The notes under the pieces are model-generated. The model did no database searches and was not told the origin of the DNA. It saw nothing but the letters and a program-made list of their open reading frames with translations. DNA of 64,000 bases from Exiguobacterium artemiae 255-15 (GTDB taxonomy: Bacteria; Bacillota; Bacilli; Exiguobacteriales; Exiguobacteriaceae): NCBI RefSeq assembly GCF_000019905.1, contig NC_010556.1:770001-834000 (forward strand). Reading direction: 5' to 3'. A program made the translations under genes and the position numbers. This document shows, one piece after another, positions 26,611 through 35,279 of the stretch (position 1 is the stretch's first letter; each line of letters opens with the position of its first letter).

Positions 26611-28398
26611 TCAAATCACTTGAATGATAGTTCCTGTATACGGAGCGAGCGTCACTTCTAATGAAGGAAGTGGTGTGTTCGAAAAGAGATCCATTCCTTG
26701 GCCGGACTGAGGAGCCGGGATTGTCGCCTGATGATTCGAGTTATTGAAATAGACGTAATACGTCCCATCCTGACTCATACGACGCATGACGATGGTATTG
26801 GTTTCATCGTCGGCATGGACGAATGAAATCTGTCCGTGATTGGCAAGTGTCCTGTGCTGCTTTCGTAACTGAAGCAGATGTTTCGTGTACATCAACAGAT
26901 TCAAATCCTGCTCTTCCGGATTCCACGGCATACATTTCCGGCAACCCGGATCCTGATCACCGTCGAGTCCGATTTCATCTCCGTAATAGATAACCGGACT
27001 TCCGGAGAAGGTCAGCATGGATAACAGCAGCAGACGCATCTTGTTTTTGTCGTTTCCGGCACGGGTCAAGGCACGCGGCGTATCGTGTGAACCGATTAAG
27101 TTAAACGATACTTCGTTGACGTTGACCGTGTTTGAGAATAAGACATGCGACATGTCATTGGCATAGGTGGAAGCAGATGTCTTATCGAGTGCAAAGAAAT
27201 TAAGTGCAGCATTCGTGAACGGATAGTTCATAACGGCATCAAATTGGTCACCGAGCAACCATTCCTGTGAATCGTGCCAAATTTCACCGAGAATATACGT
27301 CTCCGGATCCGCTTCCTTGACGACAGAACGGAAGTCACGCCAGAAGGCATGATCGACTTCGTTGGCAACATCAAGCCGCCAGCCGTCGATCCCGAATTCT
27401 TCGACCCAGTAACGGGCGACATGAAGTAAGTATTCTTTTACTTCCGGATTTTCCGTATTGAACTTCGGCATTTCCGGAACAAACGCAAACGTGTCATAGT
27501 TCGGCATCGGCTCGGTTACGAGAGGGAAGTTCCGGAGGTGGAACCAATCCCGGTAAGAAGAATTGCTGCCGTGTTCCCGAATGTCGGCGAATGCTTTATG
27601 GTGGAAACCGGCATGATTAAAGACGGCATCCAGCATGATGCGAATTCCATTTGCATGCAGTAAATCAACCATTTCCTTAAACTTTTCTTTAGTTCCGAAC
27701 TGCGGATCAATTTCCAAATAATCAATCGTGTCGTATTTATGATTGGACTTGGCTTCGAAAATTGGACAGAAGTAAATGCCTGTGATGCCGAGATCCACTA
27801 AGTAATCGATTTTATCAATGACGCCTTGAAAATCACCGCCGAACAGATTTGTCGTTGTAGGTGCCGTACTATTCCATGGAAGGGTACCGGCCGGATCATT
27901 CGTCGAATCTCCGTTGGCAAAGCGGTCGGGGAAGATTTGATACCACACTGTATCCTTCACCCAGTCCGGAGCATGGAACACATCCACTTTGTTTAAAAAA
28001 GGAACACAGAAGTAGTATCCGGTATCATCTAGCGGCTTTTCATCAAACCAGCCACGTTCGGTAAAGACTTGACTCGAATGTCCGTCGTGAAGCCGGAATC
28101 CGTAACGAAGTCGGCGGAAAGGAGGAACGACATCGATGAACCAATAATCGAATAACTCATCTGACCCGCTCCGTTTCATAGGGGTTTCGAAAGTATTCCA
28201 ATAGTTTGATTTGGACGGATCAAAGTTCCAATCGGCATCATCCGGGTTTTCGGTATGCCAGTCGTACGGATCTCCCCAAATAAGATCAACATGGTCGACG
28301 TCATTTTTTTTCGTCTGCAGTCGAACATGAATGGTTTTGTCATCATACTTATAGACGAACGGTGACATCGCGCGGTGGAAAACAGCTTCTTTCAGCAT
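26611..28398 (-). CDS. GH13 neopullulanase/cyclomaltodextrinase-type alpha-glycosidase
   Basis: A 595-residue cytoplasmic enzyme with no signal peptide. The N-terminal domain (about 1-125) is the N-module of GH13_20 enzymes, followed by the barrel with VWYQIFPDRFANGD, DAVFNHAG, GWRLDVANE (nucleophile Asp), LGEIWHD (acid Glu) and IGSHDTPR (Asp). It should cut maltodextrins, cyclodextrins or pullulan entering through MalEFG. The ATG at 28398 sits eight bases after AGGGAG. Its promoter (28455-28483) diverges from malE and carries maltose-type operators. Confidence 0.92.
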   Translation of the reverse strand: MLKEAVFHRAMSPFVYKYDDKTIHVRLQTKKNDVDHVDLIWGDPYDWHTENPDDADWNFDPSKSNYWNTFETPMKRSGSDELFDYWFIDVVPPFRRLRYGFRLHDGHSSQVFTERGWFDEKPLDDTGYYFCVPFLNKVDVFHAPDWVKDTVWYQIFPDRFANGDSTNDPAGTLPWNSTAPTTTNLFGGDFQGVIDKIDYLVDLGITGIYFCPIFEAKSNHKYDTIDYLEIDPQFGTKEKFKEMVDLLHANGIRIMLDAVFNHAGFHHKAFADIREHGSNSSYRDWFHLRNFPLVTEPMPNYDTFAFVPEMPKFNTENPEVKEYLLHVARYWVEEFGIDGWRLDVANEVDHAFWRDFRSVVKEADPETYILGEIWHDSQEWLLGDQFDAVMNYPFTNAALNFFALDKTSASTYANDMSHVLFSNTVNVNEVSFNLIGSHDTPRALTRAGNDKNKMRLLLLSMLTFSGSPVIYYGDEIGLDGDQDPGCRKCMPWNPEEQDLNLLMYTKHLLQLRKQHRTLANHGQISFVHADDETNTIVMRRMSQDGTYYVYFNNSNHQATIPAPQSGQGMDLFSNTPLPSLEVTLAPYTGTIIQVI

Positions 28399-28415
28399 TT
28401 TGGTCACTCCCTATG

Positions 28416-28429
28416 TGCAATCGCTTGCA
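28416..28429. promoter_or_regulatory. LacI/MalR-type operator in the neopullulanase leader
   Basis: TGCAATCGCTTGCA is a near-perfect palindrome (TGCAA/TTGCA arms) about 20 bases downstream of the predicted start of the - transcript. The same arms recur at 28535, 28790 and 35163. Confidence 0.6.
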
Positions 28430-28454
28430 TTCTAATATAATTGTCCTCGACCTA

Positions 28455-28483
28455 AGAATAGTGAAGCGCTTTCTTAAAGTCAA
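28455..28483 (-). promoter_or_regulatory. Predicted promoter of the neopullulanase gene with cre-like spacer
   Basis: On the - strand TTGACT and TATTCT are 17 bases apart. The spacer contains the perfect palindrome AAGCGCTT (28464-28471), a cre-like core, so CcpA binding would block the promoter directly. Confidence 0.6.
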
Positions 28484-28534
28484 TTGGAATTCCAGAAAAA
28501 AACAAGAGGAGACAGGGAATCCTCCTATATTAGC

Positions 28535-28546
28535 GCAATCGATTGC
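28535..28546. promoter_or_regulatory. Perfect 12-bp operator palindrome between the divergent genes
   Basis: GCAATCGATTGC, a perfect palindrome with the same TGCAA-type arms as the other maltose operators, upstream of both divergent promoters. Confidence 0.55.
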
Positions 28547-28570
28547 ACTTAGTTGTGCAAATCAGATAAA

Positions 28571-28584
28571 TGTAAACGTTTTCT
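28571..28584. promoter_or_regulatory. cre-like site (TGTAAACGTTTTCT)
   Basis: It matches the CcpA consensus TGWAANCGNTNWCA except at the last base. It lies upstream of the malE promoter. Confidence 0.5.
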
Positions 28585-28678
28585 TTTTAAAATCATTTAA
28601 CTAATGCGCCCGAACGATTTTTAAGAATACTTTTCGAAAATCTTTTTTGAATGTAAGGAAATATTTAAAGAAAAGGAC

Positions 28679-28706
28679 TTGTCAAAAGGATTTTAGATTG
28701 TATAAT
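28679..28706 (+). promoter_or_regulatory. Predicted sigma-A promoter of the malEFG operon
   Basis: TTGTCA (28679-28684), 16-base spacer, perfect TATAAT (28701-28706). It leaves a leader of about 140 bases that holds two operators and a cre-like site. Confidence 0.7.
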
Positions 28707-28722
28707 AAAAATGTAAAGGTGA

Positions 28723-28736
28723 TGCAAACGTTTTCA
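28723..28736. promoter_or_regulatory. Operator or cre at the malE transcription start
   Basis: TGCAAACGTTTTCA fits both the maltose operator half-site (TGCAAACG) and the full CcpA consensus. It starts about 17 bases after the -10. A 14-base word, TAAAACGCTTACAA, follows at 28737-28750 and recurs exactly upstream of maltose phosphorylase (35218-35231). Confidence 0.6.
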
Positions 28737-28789
28737 TAAAACGCTTACAACCGCTCAGTTGTTATCATGAGAAAATGGTTGTGCCTTTA

Positions 28790-28804
28790 TGCAAACGTTG
28801 TGCA
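28790..28804. promoter_or_regulatory. Operator-like palindrome in the malE leader
   Basis: ATGCA...TGCAT arms around AACGTT (28789-28805). It lies about 45 bases before the malE start, where a bound repressor would act as a roadblock. Confidence 0.5.
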
Positions 28805-28850
28805 TCAGAACTTATCATTCGTACGTTAACTTGGGGAGGAATTTTCGAAC

Positions 28851-30116
28851 ATGGAAATCAAAAAATTAGTAGCAGGTCTTTCAGTATCTGTCATGGCAAT
28901 CGGTGCTCTTGCAGCATGTGGCGGCGGAACAGATTCAGGTTCTTCTGATACAAGTTCAGAAGGCGGTAAAAAACCAACGAAAATCGTTATCTGGGAAGAT
29001 ACAGAAAAAGCGGAAACAACTAAAGCCGCTGCTAAAGCATTTGAGGAAAAAGAAGGCGTCAAAGTTGAAGTCAAAGAAGTTAAAATGACAGATCAACAAA
29101 AGAAAGTCGCTCTTGACGGTCCTGCAGGAAAAGGTCCGGATATCATTCTTCTTCCACATGACCAAATCGGAACAGTTGTTGACCAAGGGTTGATTGCTGA
29201 ACTCAAAGATGGTGAAAAAGCACTCGAACCTTTCATCGATACAGCTAAATCAGCTGTTACGTTCGACGGTAAAGTTTACGGTTATCCTAAAGCAGTTGAA
29301 ACACCAATCCTTCTTTTCAACAAAGATGAGTTAAAAGAAGCACCGGCTTCAATGGATGACCTGTACAAAATCTCAACAGAGCAGAAAAAAGACGGTAAAT
29401 ACGGTTTCCTCGCACTATGGGATAACTTCTACTTCGCACACGGTCCAATCGGTGGATACGGTGGATACGTCTTTAAAGATAACGGTGGAAAACTTGATCC
29501 TGCTGACATCGGTCTCAACAACAAAGGTGCAGTTGAAGGAATGGATTACATCGGTAAATGGTATAAAGAGGGGCTCTTCCCGAAAGGTTTGATCGGCGGT
29601 GGCGGTGGTCAAGCAATGGACCAATTGTTCGGCGACAAGAAAGCAGTCGCAGTCATGAACGGACCATGGGCAGTCGCAAGCTATAAAGAAAAAGGGATTA
29701 ACTTAGGTGCTTCAGCACTTCCGAAGCTTCCAAACGGTGAAGCAATCAAAACATTCGTAGGCGTGAAGACGTATGCTGTTTCAGCTTACTCGGAAAACCA
29801 AGAATGGGCAGAAAAATTCCTCAAATCGTTAACGGGTGAAGAAAACGCGAAAGCGATGTTTGAGAAATACAACGAGATCCCACCGGTCACTTCGCTTCAA
29901 GAAGATGCAACGATCAAAGACAACGAAGTGGCAGCAGCCGTCTTCGCACAGTCTAAAGACGGTGTACCAATGCCGAACATCGCTGAAATGGGTCAAGTTT
30001 GGGAGCCAATGGCAGCAGCACTTCAACTTGTTGCAACAAACAAACAAGATGCACAAAAATCAGCTGATGACGCTGTGAAACAAATCAAGCAACAAATCGA
30101 AGCAAACAATCAATAA
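28851..30116 (+). CDS. malE: Maltodextrin ABC transporter substrate-binding lipoprotein
   Basis: A 421-residue extracellular binding protein. It starts with a lipoprotein signal peptide whose lipobox reads LAAC (Cys about 23), followed by a Gly/Ser-rich linker and a family 1 solute-binding fold (VIWEDTEKAE; FNKDELKEAP; NGPWAVASYKEKG). Binding of maltose or maltodextrins is inferred from the amylase, neopullulanase and maltose phosphorylase neighbours. Codons are strongly biased to the set used in dnaK here, unlike most neighbours, indicating high expression. The ATG follows GGGGAGGA. Confidence 0.92.
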   Translation: MEIKKLVAGLSVSVMAIGALAACGGGTDSGSSDTSSEGGKKPTKIVIWEDTEKAETTKAAAKAFEEKEGVKVEVKEVKMTDQQKKVALDGPAGKGPDIILLPHDQIGTVVDQGLIAELKDGEKALEPFIDTAKSAVTFDGKVYGYPKAVETPILLFNKDELKEAPASMDDLYKISTEQKKDGKYGFLALWDNFYFAHGPIGGYGGYVFKDNGGKLDPADIGLNNKGAVEGMDYIGKWYKEGLFPKGLIGGGGGQAMDQLFGDKKAVAVMNGPWAVASYKEKGINLGASALPKLPNGEAIKTFVGVKTYAVSAYSENQEWAEKFLKSLTGEENAKAMFEKYNEIPPVTSLQEDATIKDNEVAAAVFAQSKDGVPMPNIAEMGQVWEPMAAALQLVATNKQDAQKSADDAVKQIKQQIEANNQ

Positions 30117-30146
30117 TCAACTGAATGACTGACACAGAATTAAAGA

Positions 30147-30170
30147 AAGGGGGATCTTGGATTCCCCCTT
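30147..30170 (+). terminator. Intercistronic hairpin between malE and malF
   Basis: AAGGGGGA (30147-30154) pairs with TCCCCCTT (30163-30170), followed by a T-poor stretch. Such a hairpin can act as a leaky terminator or a 3' stabiliser, giving more malE mRNA than malFG mRNA. Confidence 0.6.
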
Positions 30171-30231
30171 ATCTTTATGGTTGGAAGAGAAGCCTGAGGT
30201 CAGACATGGCCTTTGGAAAGGAGAACAGACG

Positions 30232-31584
30232 ATGGCGGCCATTGCGACACCACAACCCACGAAAACACCAAAGCCAAAAACGAATCACCGGACGATTGCA
30301 GCAGCGATATCGATCGTTCCAGGGATGGGACAACTGTACAACAAACAATTTTTAAAGGGTGCGACATTTTTTATCGTCGTCCTATCGTATTTTTTAGTTA
30401 ACTTCGAACTGTTTTTTAAAGGTGCTGGGAACGGTCCCGGAGATCGCGGAGCGATCTGGGGATTGATTACACTCGGTGAGGTAGCAGGCGTAAGGGGGGA
30501 TCACTCGATCTTCTTGATGGTCGAGGGAATCATTGCATTGATTCTGCTTGTGTTTGGTATCGCCATTTACGTTTGGAACTTTATCGATGCGTATCGAATT
30601 GGTAAGCTCCGTGACTTGGAATTAGAAGTTCCTTCTTTGAAAATGCAGTTGCGGAACTTCCGAGATAACGGATTCCCGTACGCGATGCTGATTCCATCGT
30701 TGGTTCTCCTTGTCTTTACGGTCGTCTTACCTTTGATTTTCACGTTTTTGATTGCCTTTACGAACTATAAGTTCAATAATTCGCCACCGGCGAAACTCGT
30801 CGACTGGATCGGGATTCAAAACTTCCTGAACATCTTTACGGTCGACATCTTCCGCGAAACGTTCGTCAGCGTACTCGGATGGACACTCGTTTGGACGGTC
30901 GCTTCGACAACAGGTGTCATCGCAATCGGGATTGGTCTTGCGGTCTTGTTGAATCAAAAAGGGTTAAAAGGAAAACGGTTCTTCCGTTCAATTTTGATTT
31001 TATCTTGGGCTGTACCGGCATTTATCACAATCCTCATCTTCCGCTCCATGTTCAATGAGACGTTTGGTGTCTTTAATACGACACTGCTACCGGCGATCGG
31101 ACTTGACAGCGGGCTCGAGTGGATGACAGATCCGACTTATACGAAGCTTGCTTTAATCGGTATTCAGTGGTGGCTCGGTTTCCCGTATATCATGACATTG
31201 ACGACAGGGATTCTGCAGTCGATTCCAGAAGATTTGTATGAAGCGGCAACGATTGACGGTGCGACGTCAGGTGAAAAATTCCGCCTGATTACATTACCGA
31301 TGATCTTGTTTGCAACAGCACCGATCTTGATTACGCAATATACGTTCAACTTCAATAACTTCAACATCATCTATCTCTTTAACAACGGGGGACCGGCTGT
31401 TCCAGGTCAATCGGCCGGTGGAACAGACATCCTGATCTCCTGGATTTACAAACTGTCACTTGGTTCGAATCCGCAGTACGGATTTGCTGCCGCGATTACG
31501 CTGGTGCTGTCGTTCTTCATCATGACGATTGCCGTCATTCAGTTTAAACGTTCAAAATCATTCAAAGATGAGGATATGATCTAA
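30232..31584 (+). CDS. malF: Maltodextrin ABC transporter permease (MalF/MdxF type)
   Basis: A 450-residue permease. It opens with a cytoplasmic tail and PGMGQLYNKQFLKGA, as in MdxF-like proteins, then about eight helices. The EAA loop near residue 340 (YEAATIDGATSGEKFRLIT) contacts the ATPase. The ATG at 30232 follows AAAGGAG with 8 bases between; an in-frame GATGGA-type upstream start at 30157 lies over the hairpin. It overlaps malG by one base. No ATPase gene is in the operon, so a shared MsmX-type ATPase encoded elsewhere is expected. Confidence 0.92.
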   Translation: MAAIATPQPTKTPKPKTNHRTIAAAISIVPGMGQLYNKQFLKGATFFIVVLSYFLVNFELFFKGAGNGPGDRGAIWGLITLGEVAGVRGDHSIFLMVEGIIALILLVFGIAIYVWNFIDAYRIGKLRDLELEVPSLKMQLRNFRDNGFPYAMLIPSLVLLVFTVVLPLIFTFLIAFTNYKFNNSPPAKLVDWIGIQNFLNIFTVDIFRETFVSVLGWTLVWTVASTTGVIAIGIGLAVLLNQKGLKGKRFFRSILILSWAVPAFITILIFRSMFNETFGVFNTTLLPAIGLDSGLEWMTDPTYTKLALIGIQWWLGFPYIMTLTTGILQSIPEDLYEAATIDGATSGEKFRLITLPMILFATAPILITQYTFNFNNFNIIYLFNNGGPAVPGQSAGGTDILISWIYKLSLGSNPQYGFAAAITLVLSFFIMTIAVIQFKRSKSFKDEDMI

Positions 31585-32417
31585 TGAGAAAACAAAACCG
31601 AATCAATATGGCGTTGTCATACCTCATTTTGACGATCGCCTCGATAATTATCGTGTATCCGCTCCTTTGGGTTGTCGGCACATCGCTCAACCCGGGGAAA
31701 AGCATCACTTCGGACATCTTCCCGAGTAATCCGACATTGATCCATTACTTTGATTTATTTGATGCGACACAAACGGATTATGGCATGTGGTATCTGAATA
31801 CGATCAAAATCGCTGTCATTACGATGGTCGTTTCCGTCGCACTGATTACGTTGACGGGTTACATCTTTTCACGTTACCGGTTCGTCGGACGTAAGAATTC
31901 ACTGATCTTGTTCCTCGTCTTGCAGATGGTTCCGCAATTTGTTGCCATTATCGCAATTTACGTTCTGTTGAACATGTTGCAATTGTTTGATACGCATTTG
32001 GCATTGATTCTTCTGTATGCAGGGGGAGCGATTCCAATGAACACGTATCTTGCAAAAGGATATTTTGATACAATACCAAAAGAACTGGATGAAGCGGCAC
32101 GGATGGATGGGGCAGGACATCTTCGGATTTTCTGGCAGATCATTCTTCCACTTGCAAAACCAATGGTAGCGGTTATCGCTTTGTTCAACTTCATGGCACC
32201 GTTCAACGATTTCATCCTGGCGTCACTTGTTCTCCGCTCACCGGAGAAACAGACACTCGCTGTTGGACTGTACAACATGGTTTCAGAGCAATTCGATAAT
32301 AACTTCACATTGTTTGCGGCAGGTGCCGTATTATCAGCAGTACCAATCGTTCTTCTGTTCTTCGCATTCCAGCGTTTCTTCGTATCTGGACTGACGGCAG
32401 GCGGAACGAAAGGTTAA
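31584..32417 (+). CDS. malG: Maltodextrin ABC transporter permease (MalG/MdxG type)
   Basis: A 277-residue permease with six helices. The EAA loop reads DEAARMDGAGHLRIFWQIILPL, typical for MalG. The start codon shares one base with the malF stop (TAATG). With MalE and MalF it should form the membrane part of the maltodextrin importer. The alpha-amylase gene follows 23 bases later. Confidence 0.93.
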   Translation: MRKQNRINMALSYLILTIASIIIVYPLLWVVGTSLNPGKSITSDIFPSNPTLIHYFDLFDATQTDYGMWYLNTIKIAVITMVVSVALITLTGYIFSRYRFVGRKNSLILFLVLQMVPQFVAIIAIYVLLNMLQLFDTHLALILLYAGGAIPMNTYLAKGYFDTIPKELDEAARMDGAGHLRIFWQIILPLAKPMVAVIALFNFMAPFNDFILASLVLRSPEKQTLAVGLYNMVSEQFDNNFTLFAAGAVLSAVPIVLLFFAFQRFFVSGLTAGGTKG

Positions 32418-32440
32418 TCAATCAAGGGGGAATCAGCGGC

Positions 32441-33970
32441 ATGAGACGAGGCGTGATGCTTCTCCTCTTGCCGCTTCTCTTGTCTATCGGAATATTTCCA
32501 CAGACAAGCGAAGCTGCAGGATGGGAAAAGGAACGAATGTACTTCATCATGGTCGACCGGTTTGAAAACGGTGACAAAAGTAATGACTTAGAGGCCAATC
32601 CCGATGATCCAAAAGCGTTTCAAGGCGGGGACTTAGCAGGTGTCACAAAGCGTCTGGATTATATCAAGGATCAAGGATTTACATCAATCTGGCTGACACC
32701 GATTTTTAAGAACCGGCCAAACGGCTATCACGGATATTGGACGGATGATTATTATGAAATCGATCCGCATTTCGGAACAAAAGAAGAATTTAAAACGTTA
32801 GTCAAAGAGGCACACAAACGTGATCTGAAAGTGGTGCTCGATTTAGTCGTCAATCACCTCGGACCGAACCATCCACTCGTAAAAGAAAAACCGGACTGGT
32901 TCCATAAAGAACAGACCATCATGAACTGGAACAATCAGGCGGAAGTCGAGAACAATTGGCTGTTTGATTTACCGGATTTCAATACGGAAAATAAAGAGGT
33001 CGTCAAGTATTTAGTTGACGTTGCTAACTACTGGGTGGATGAGACCGGAATCGACGGCTACCGACTCGATACGGTCCGTCATGTTCCGCCGGCTTTTTGG
33101 AAAACATTCATCCCGGCCGTCAAAAAAGAGCATCCGGATCTCTTTTTATTAGGCGAAGTATTTGACGGTGATCCGCGTAAGATTGCGATCTATTCGAAAC
33201 TAGGATTTGACTCTGTGACGAACTTCCCGTTTTACTACGGAATCAAGGATCAGTTTGCCCGGAAAAATGGTTCGGCGGAAGAATTAGATTCGGTTTATAA
33301 TCGAGATACTACGTTTAATCCGAAAGCGATGTCCTTAGCGAACTTTATTGATAATCATGATTTAAAACGCTTTATTACGGAAGCGAAAATCGGTGGAGCC
33401 GCGGATGAGGAACGACAATTGCGTTTAGCGTTATTCGCTTTATATGCAGCACCCGGCATGCCGATTGTCTACCAGGGAACAGAAGTCGCGATGCCCGGTG
33501 GAGAAGATCCGGGAAACCGAATGATGATGGAATTCGATAAAAACGATAAGATGCAGGAATATGTGCAGACATTAAACAAGATGCGCAAGAACTATCCTGC
33601 TTTTGAGACTGGGAAACAGCGGTTGGTGGCTAAAACGGACCATATGGCGGTCTTCGAACGAAAAGTCAAAGATCAGTCTGTCCTATATGCCATCAATTTA
33701 GGGGAAAAGAAAACGACATTGCGCGTGAAAGCATCAGAAATCGGTGACGATCAACGTCTGCGGGGGCTATTGTTCTCTGACGTCGTACGTCAAGACGGAG
33801 ATGCCTATGAAGTAACGCTTGATGCGGGCAGTGCCAATGGATATGTCGTGGAACATTCGCAGGTCAACTGGATGTCGCTCGTTGCGATCGGCTCAATCGC
33901 TCCGATCCTTGCCTTAATCATTTTATTCGTCCATCGACGACGGATCAATCGGACAAAGGAAACACACTAA
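32441..33970 (+). CDS. Secreted alpha-amylase with C-terminal membrane anchor (GH13)
   Basis: A 509-residue GH13 enzyme. It has a signal peptide (about 1-25, ending SEAAG) and a catalytic barrel with VDRFENGD, LDLVVNH, GYRLDTVRH (nucleophile D210), LGEVFDGD (acid E239) and IDNHD (D307). A C-terminal helix (about 475-497) is followed by RRRINRTKETH. The helix-plus-basic-tail layout keeps the enzyme on the outer face of the membrane, next to the MalEFG importer. It lies in the same operon as the permeases and just upstream of the regulator. Specificity (amylase versus maltogenic) is inferred from family only. Confidence 0.9.
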   Translation: MRRGVMLLLLPLLLSIGIFPQTSEAAGWEKERMYFIMVDRFENGDKSNDLEANPDDPKAFQGGDLAGVTKRLDYIKDQGFTSIWLTPIFKNRPNGYHGYWTDDYYEIDPHFGTKEEFKTLVKEAHKRDLKVVLDLVVNHLGPNHPLVKEKPDWFHKEQTIMNWNNQAEVENNWLFDLPDFNTENKEVVKYLVDVANYWVDETGIDGYRLDTVRHVPPAFWKTFIPAVKKEHPDLFLLGEVFDGDPRKIAIYSKLGFDSVTNFPFYYGIKDQFARKNGSAEELDSVYNRDTTFNPKAMSLANFIDNHDLKRFITEAKIGGAADEERQLRLALFALYAAPGMPIVYQGTEVAMPGGEDPGNRMMMEFDKNDKMQEYVQTLNKMRKNYPAFETGKQRLVAKTDHMAVFERKVKDQSVLYAINLGEKKTTLRVKASEIGDDQRLRGLLFSDVVRQDGDAYEVTLDAGSANGYVVEHSQVNWMSLVAIGSIAPILALIILFVHRRRINRTKETH

Positions 33971-34004
33971 AATACATTTGTAGGGAAATGATGAGGTGAA
34001 AGGG

Positions 34005-35033
34005 ATGCAAGTAACAATCAAGGATGTCGCAAGAGAAGCGAACGTTGCACCGTCTACGGTCTCACGTGTAATTGCCAACAGTCCGCGCATCAGTCAAAAA
34101 ACAAAAGAACGTGTCCGTCAGGCGATGGAGGAACTCGGCTACTATCCGAACGTCCATGCCCGGAGTCTTGCTAATCGAACGACTCAGGCCATCGGTCTTG
34201 TCATGCCCAGTGCAGCAACAAAAACACTGCAAAATCCATTTTTCTCGGAAGTAATTCGCGGAATCAGCACAAAAGCACATCAAAACGGTTATTCGTTGTA
34301 TATGACGACAGGGGTTTCGGAAGAAGAAGTCTACGAAGGTGTCGTCTCGATGGTTCAGGGTCGTCGGGTCGACGGTGTCGTGGTCTTGTATTCCCGGACA
34401 GATGATAAGGTCGTTCAGTTTTTACAGGATTCAAAGTTTCCGTTCGTCGTTGTCGGGAAACCATTCAGTGACTCCTCACATGTCACTTATGTCGATACCG
34501 ACAACTATCTTGCGGGGCGCGAAGTCACGAAATATTTACATCAACTTGGACATGAGTGCATCGCGTTTGTCGGGGGATCCCAGGATTTAGCCGTCACTCA
34601 GGAACGGGTCGGTGGATACAAGACAGCTTTGATGGAGGAAGGTCTTCCGATCAACGAATCATATATCGTCAGTGCACCGTTCATGACGACCGGAGGAGCA
34701 GACGCCGTCAAACGATTGATGTCGCTTGAGCACCCGCCGACGGCTGTCGTCGTCAGTGATGATATGATGGCGCTTGGTGTCATGAGTACGTTAAATGAGA
34801 TGGAAATTAGCGTACCCGATCAGATGGCTGTCGTCAGTTTCAACAATCTGTTCATCGCAGAATTTTCCAGTCCGCCGTTGACCTCCGTTGAAATTAACAT
34901 CTTCGGTTTAGGATTTGAAGCAACAAACTGTCTGATCGAACAAATGAACGAAGAGGCGACACCTTATGGAAAACGTGTCATCGTTCCTCATTATCTAGTT
35001 GTTCGTCAATCTTGCGGCGGCACGGCAAAATAA
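34005..35033 (+). CDS. malR: LacI-family maltose regulator
   Basis: A 342-residue repressor. It has an N-terminal helix-turn-helix (VTIKDVAREANVAPSTVSRVI) with the LacI hinge (YYPNVHARSLANRTTQAIG) and a periplasmic-binding-protein-like effector domain. I prefer the ATG at 34005 behind GAGGTGA over the in-frame GTG at 33996, which lacks a ribosome site. By position it controls the maltodextrin genes, and the TGCAA-NCG-TTGCA palindromes at 28416, 28535, 28790 and 35163 are the likely targets. The inducer is probably maltose or a maltodextrin (inferred). Confidence 0.9.
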   Translation: MQVTIKDVAREANVAPSTVSRVIANSPRISQKTKERVRQAMEELGYYPNVHARSLANRTTQAIGLVMPSAATKTLQNPFFSEVIRGISTKAHQNGYSLYMTTGVSEEEVYEGVVSMVQGRRVDGVVVLYSRTDDKVVQFLQDSKFPFVVVGKPFSDSSHVTYVDTDNYLAGREVTKYLHQLGHECIAFVGGSQDLAVTQERVGGYKTALMEEGLPINESYIVSAPFMTTGGADAVKRLMSLEHPPTAVVVSDDMMALGVMSTLNEMEISVPDQMAVVSFNNLFIAEFSSPPLTSVEINIFGLGFEATNCLIEQMNEEATPYGKRVIVPHYLVVRQSCGGTAK

Positions 35034-35046
35034 AATGAATGTTATT

Positions 35047-35091
35047 CAAGAAAACACCACTTGTCCGTTCGCGGCAGGTGGTGTTTTCTTG
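35047..35091 (+). terminator. Terminator after malR
   Basis: CAAGAAAACACCAC (35047-35060) pairs with GTGGTGTTTTCTTG (35078-35091), with further CCG/CGG pairing around a TTCG tetraloop. It ends the mal operon. Confidence 0.8.
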
Positions 35092-35162
35092 TGCGGAAAA
35101 GGACAAGAAAGCTCTCCGTGATCCAAAAAGACAGGACGAATGGAAAAAGATTTTTATTTTCG

Positions 35163-35199
35163 TGCAAACGATTGCATTAACGATGATTATGTGTAGAAT
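35163..35199 (+). promoter_or_regulatory. Maltose phosphorylase promoter overlapped by an operator
   Basis: The operator TGCAAACGATTGCA (35163-35176) covers the -35 TTGCAT (35172-35177). After a 16-base spacer comes TAGAAT (35194-35199). The 14-base word TAAAACGCTTACAA at 35218-35231, whose reverse strand is cre-like (TGTAAGCGTTTTA), is shared with the malE leader. Repression by MalR and CcpA is inferred. Confidence 0.6.
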
Positions 35200-35279
35200 A
35201 AAGAATGTAGAGAAAATTAAAACGCTTACAAAAAGATGCCTAAGCATCGATGTGATTAAGAATAAGGGAGCGACTAATC

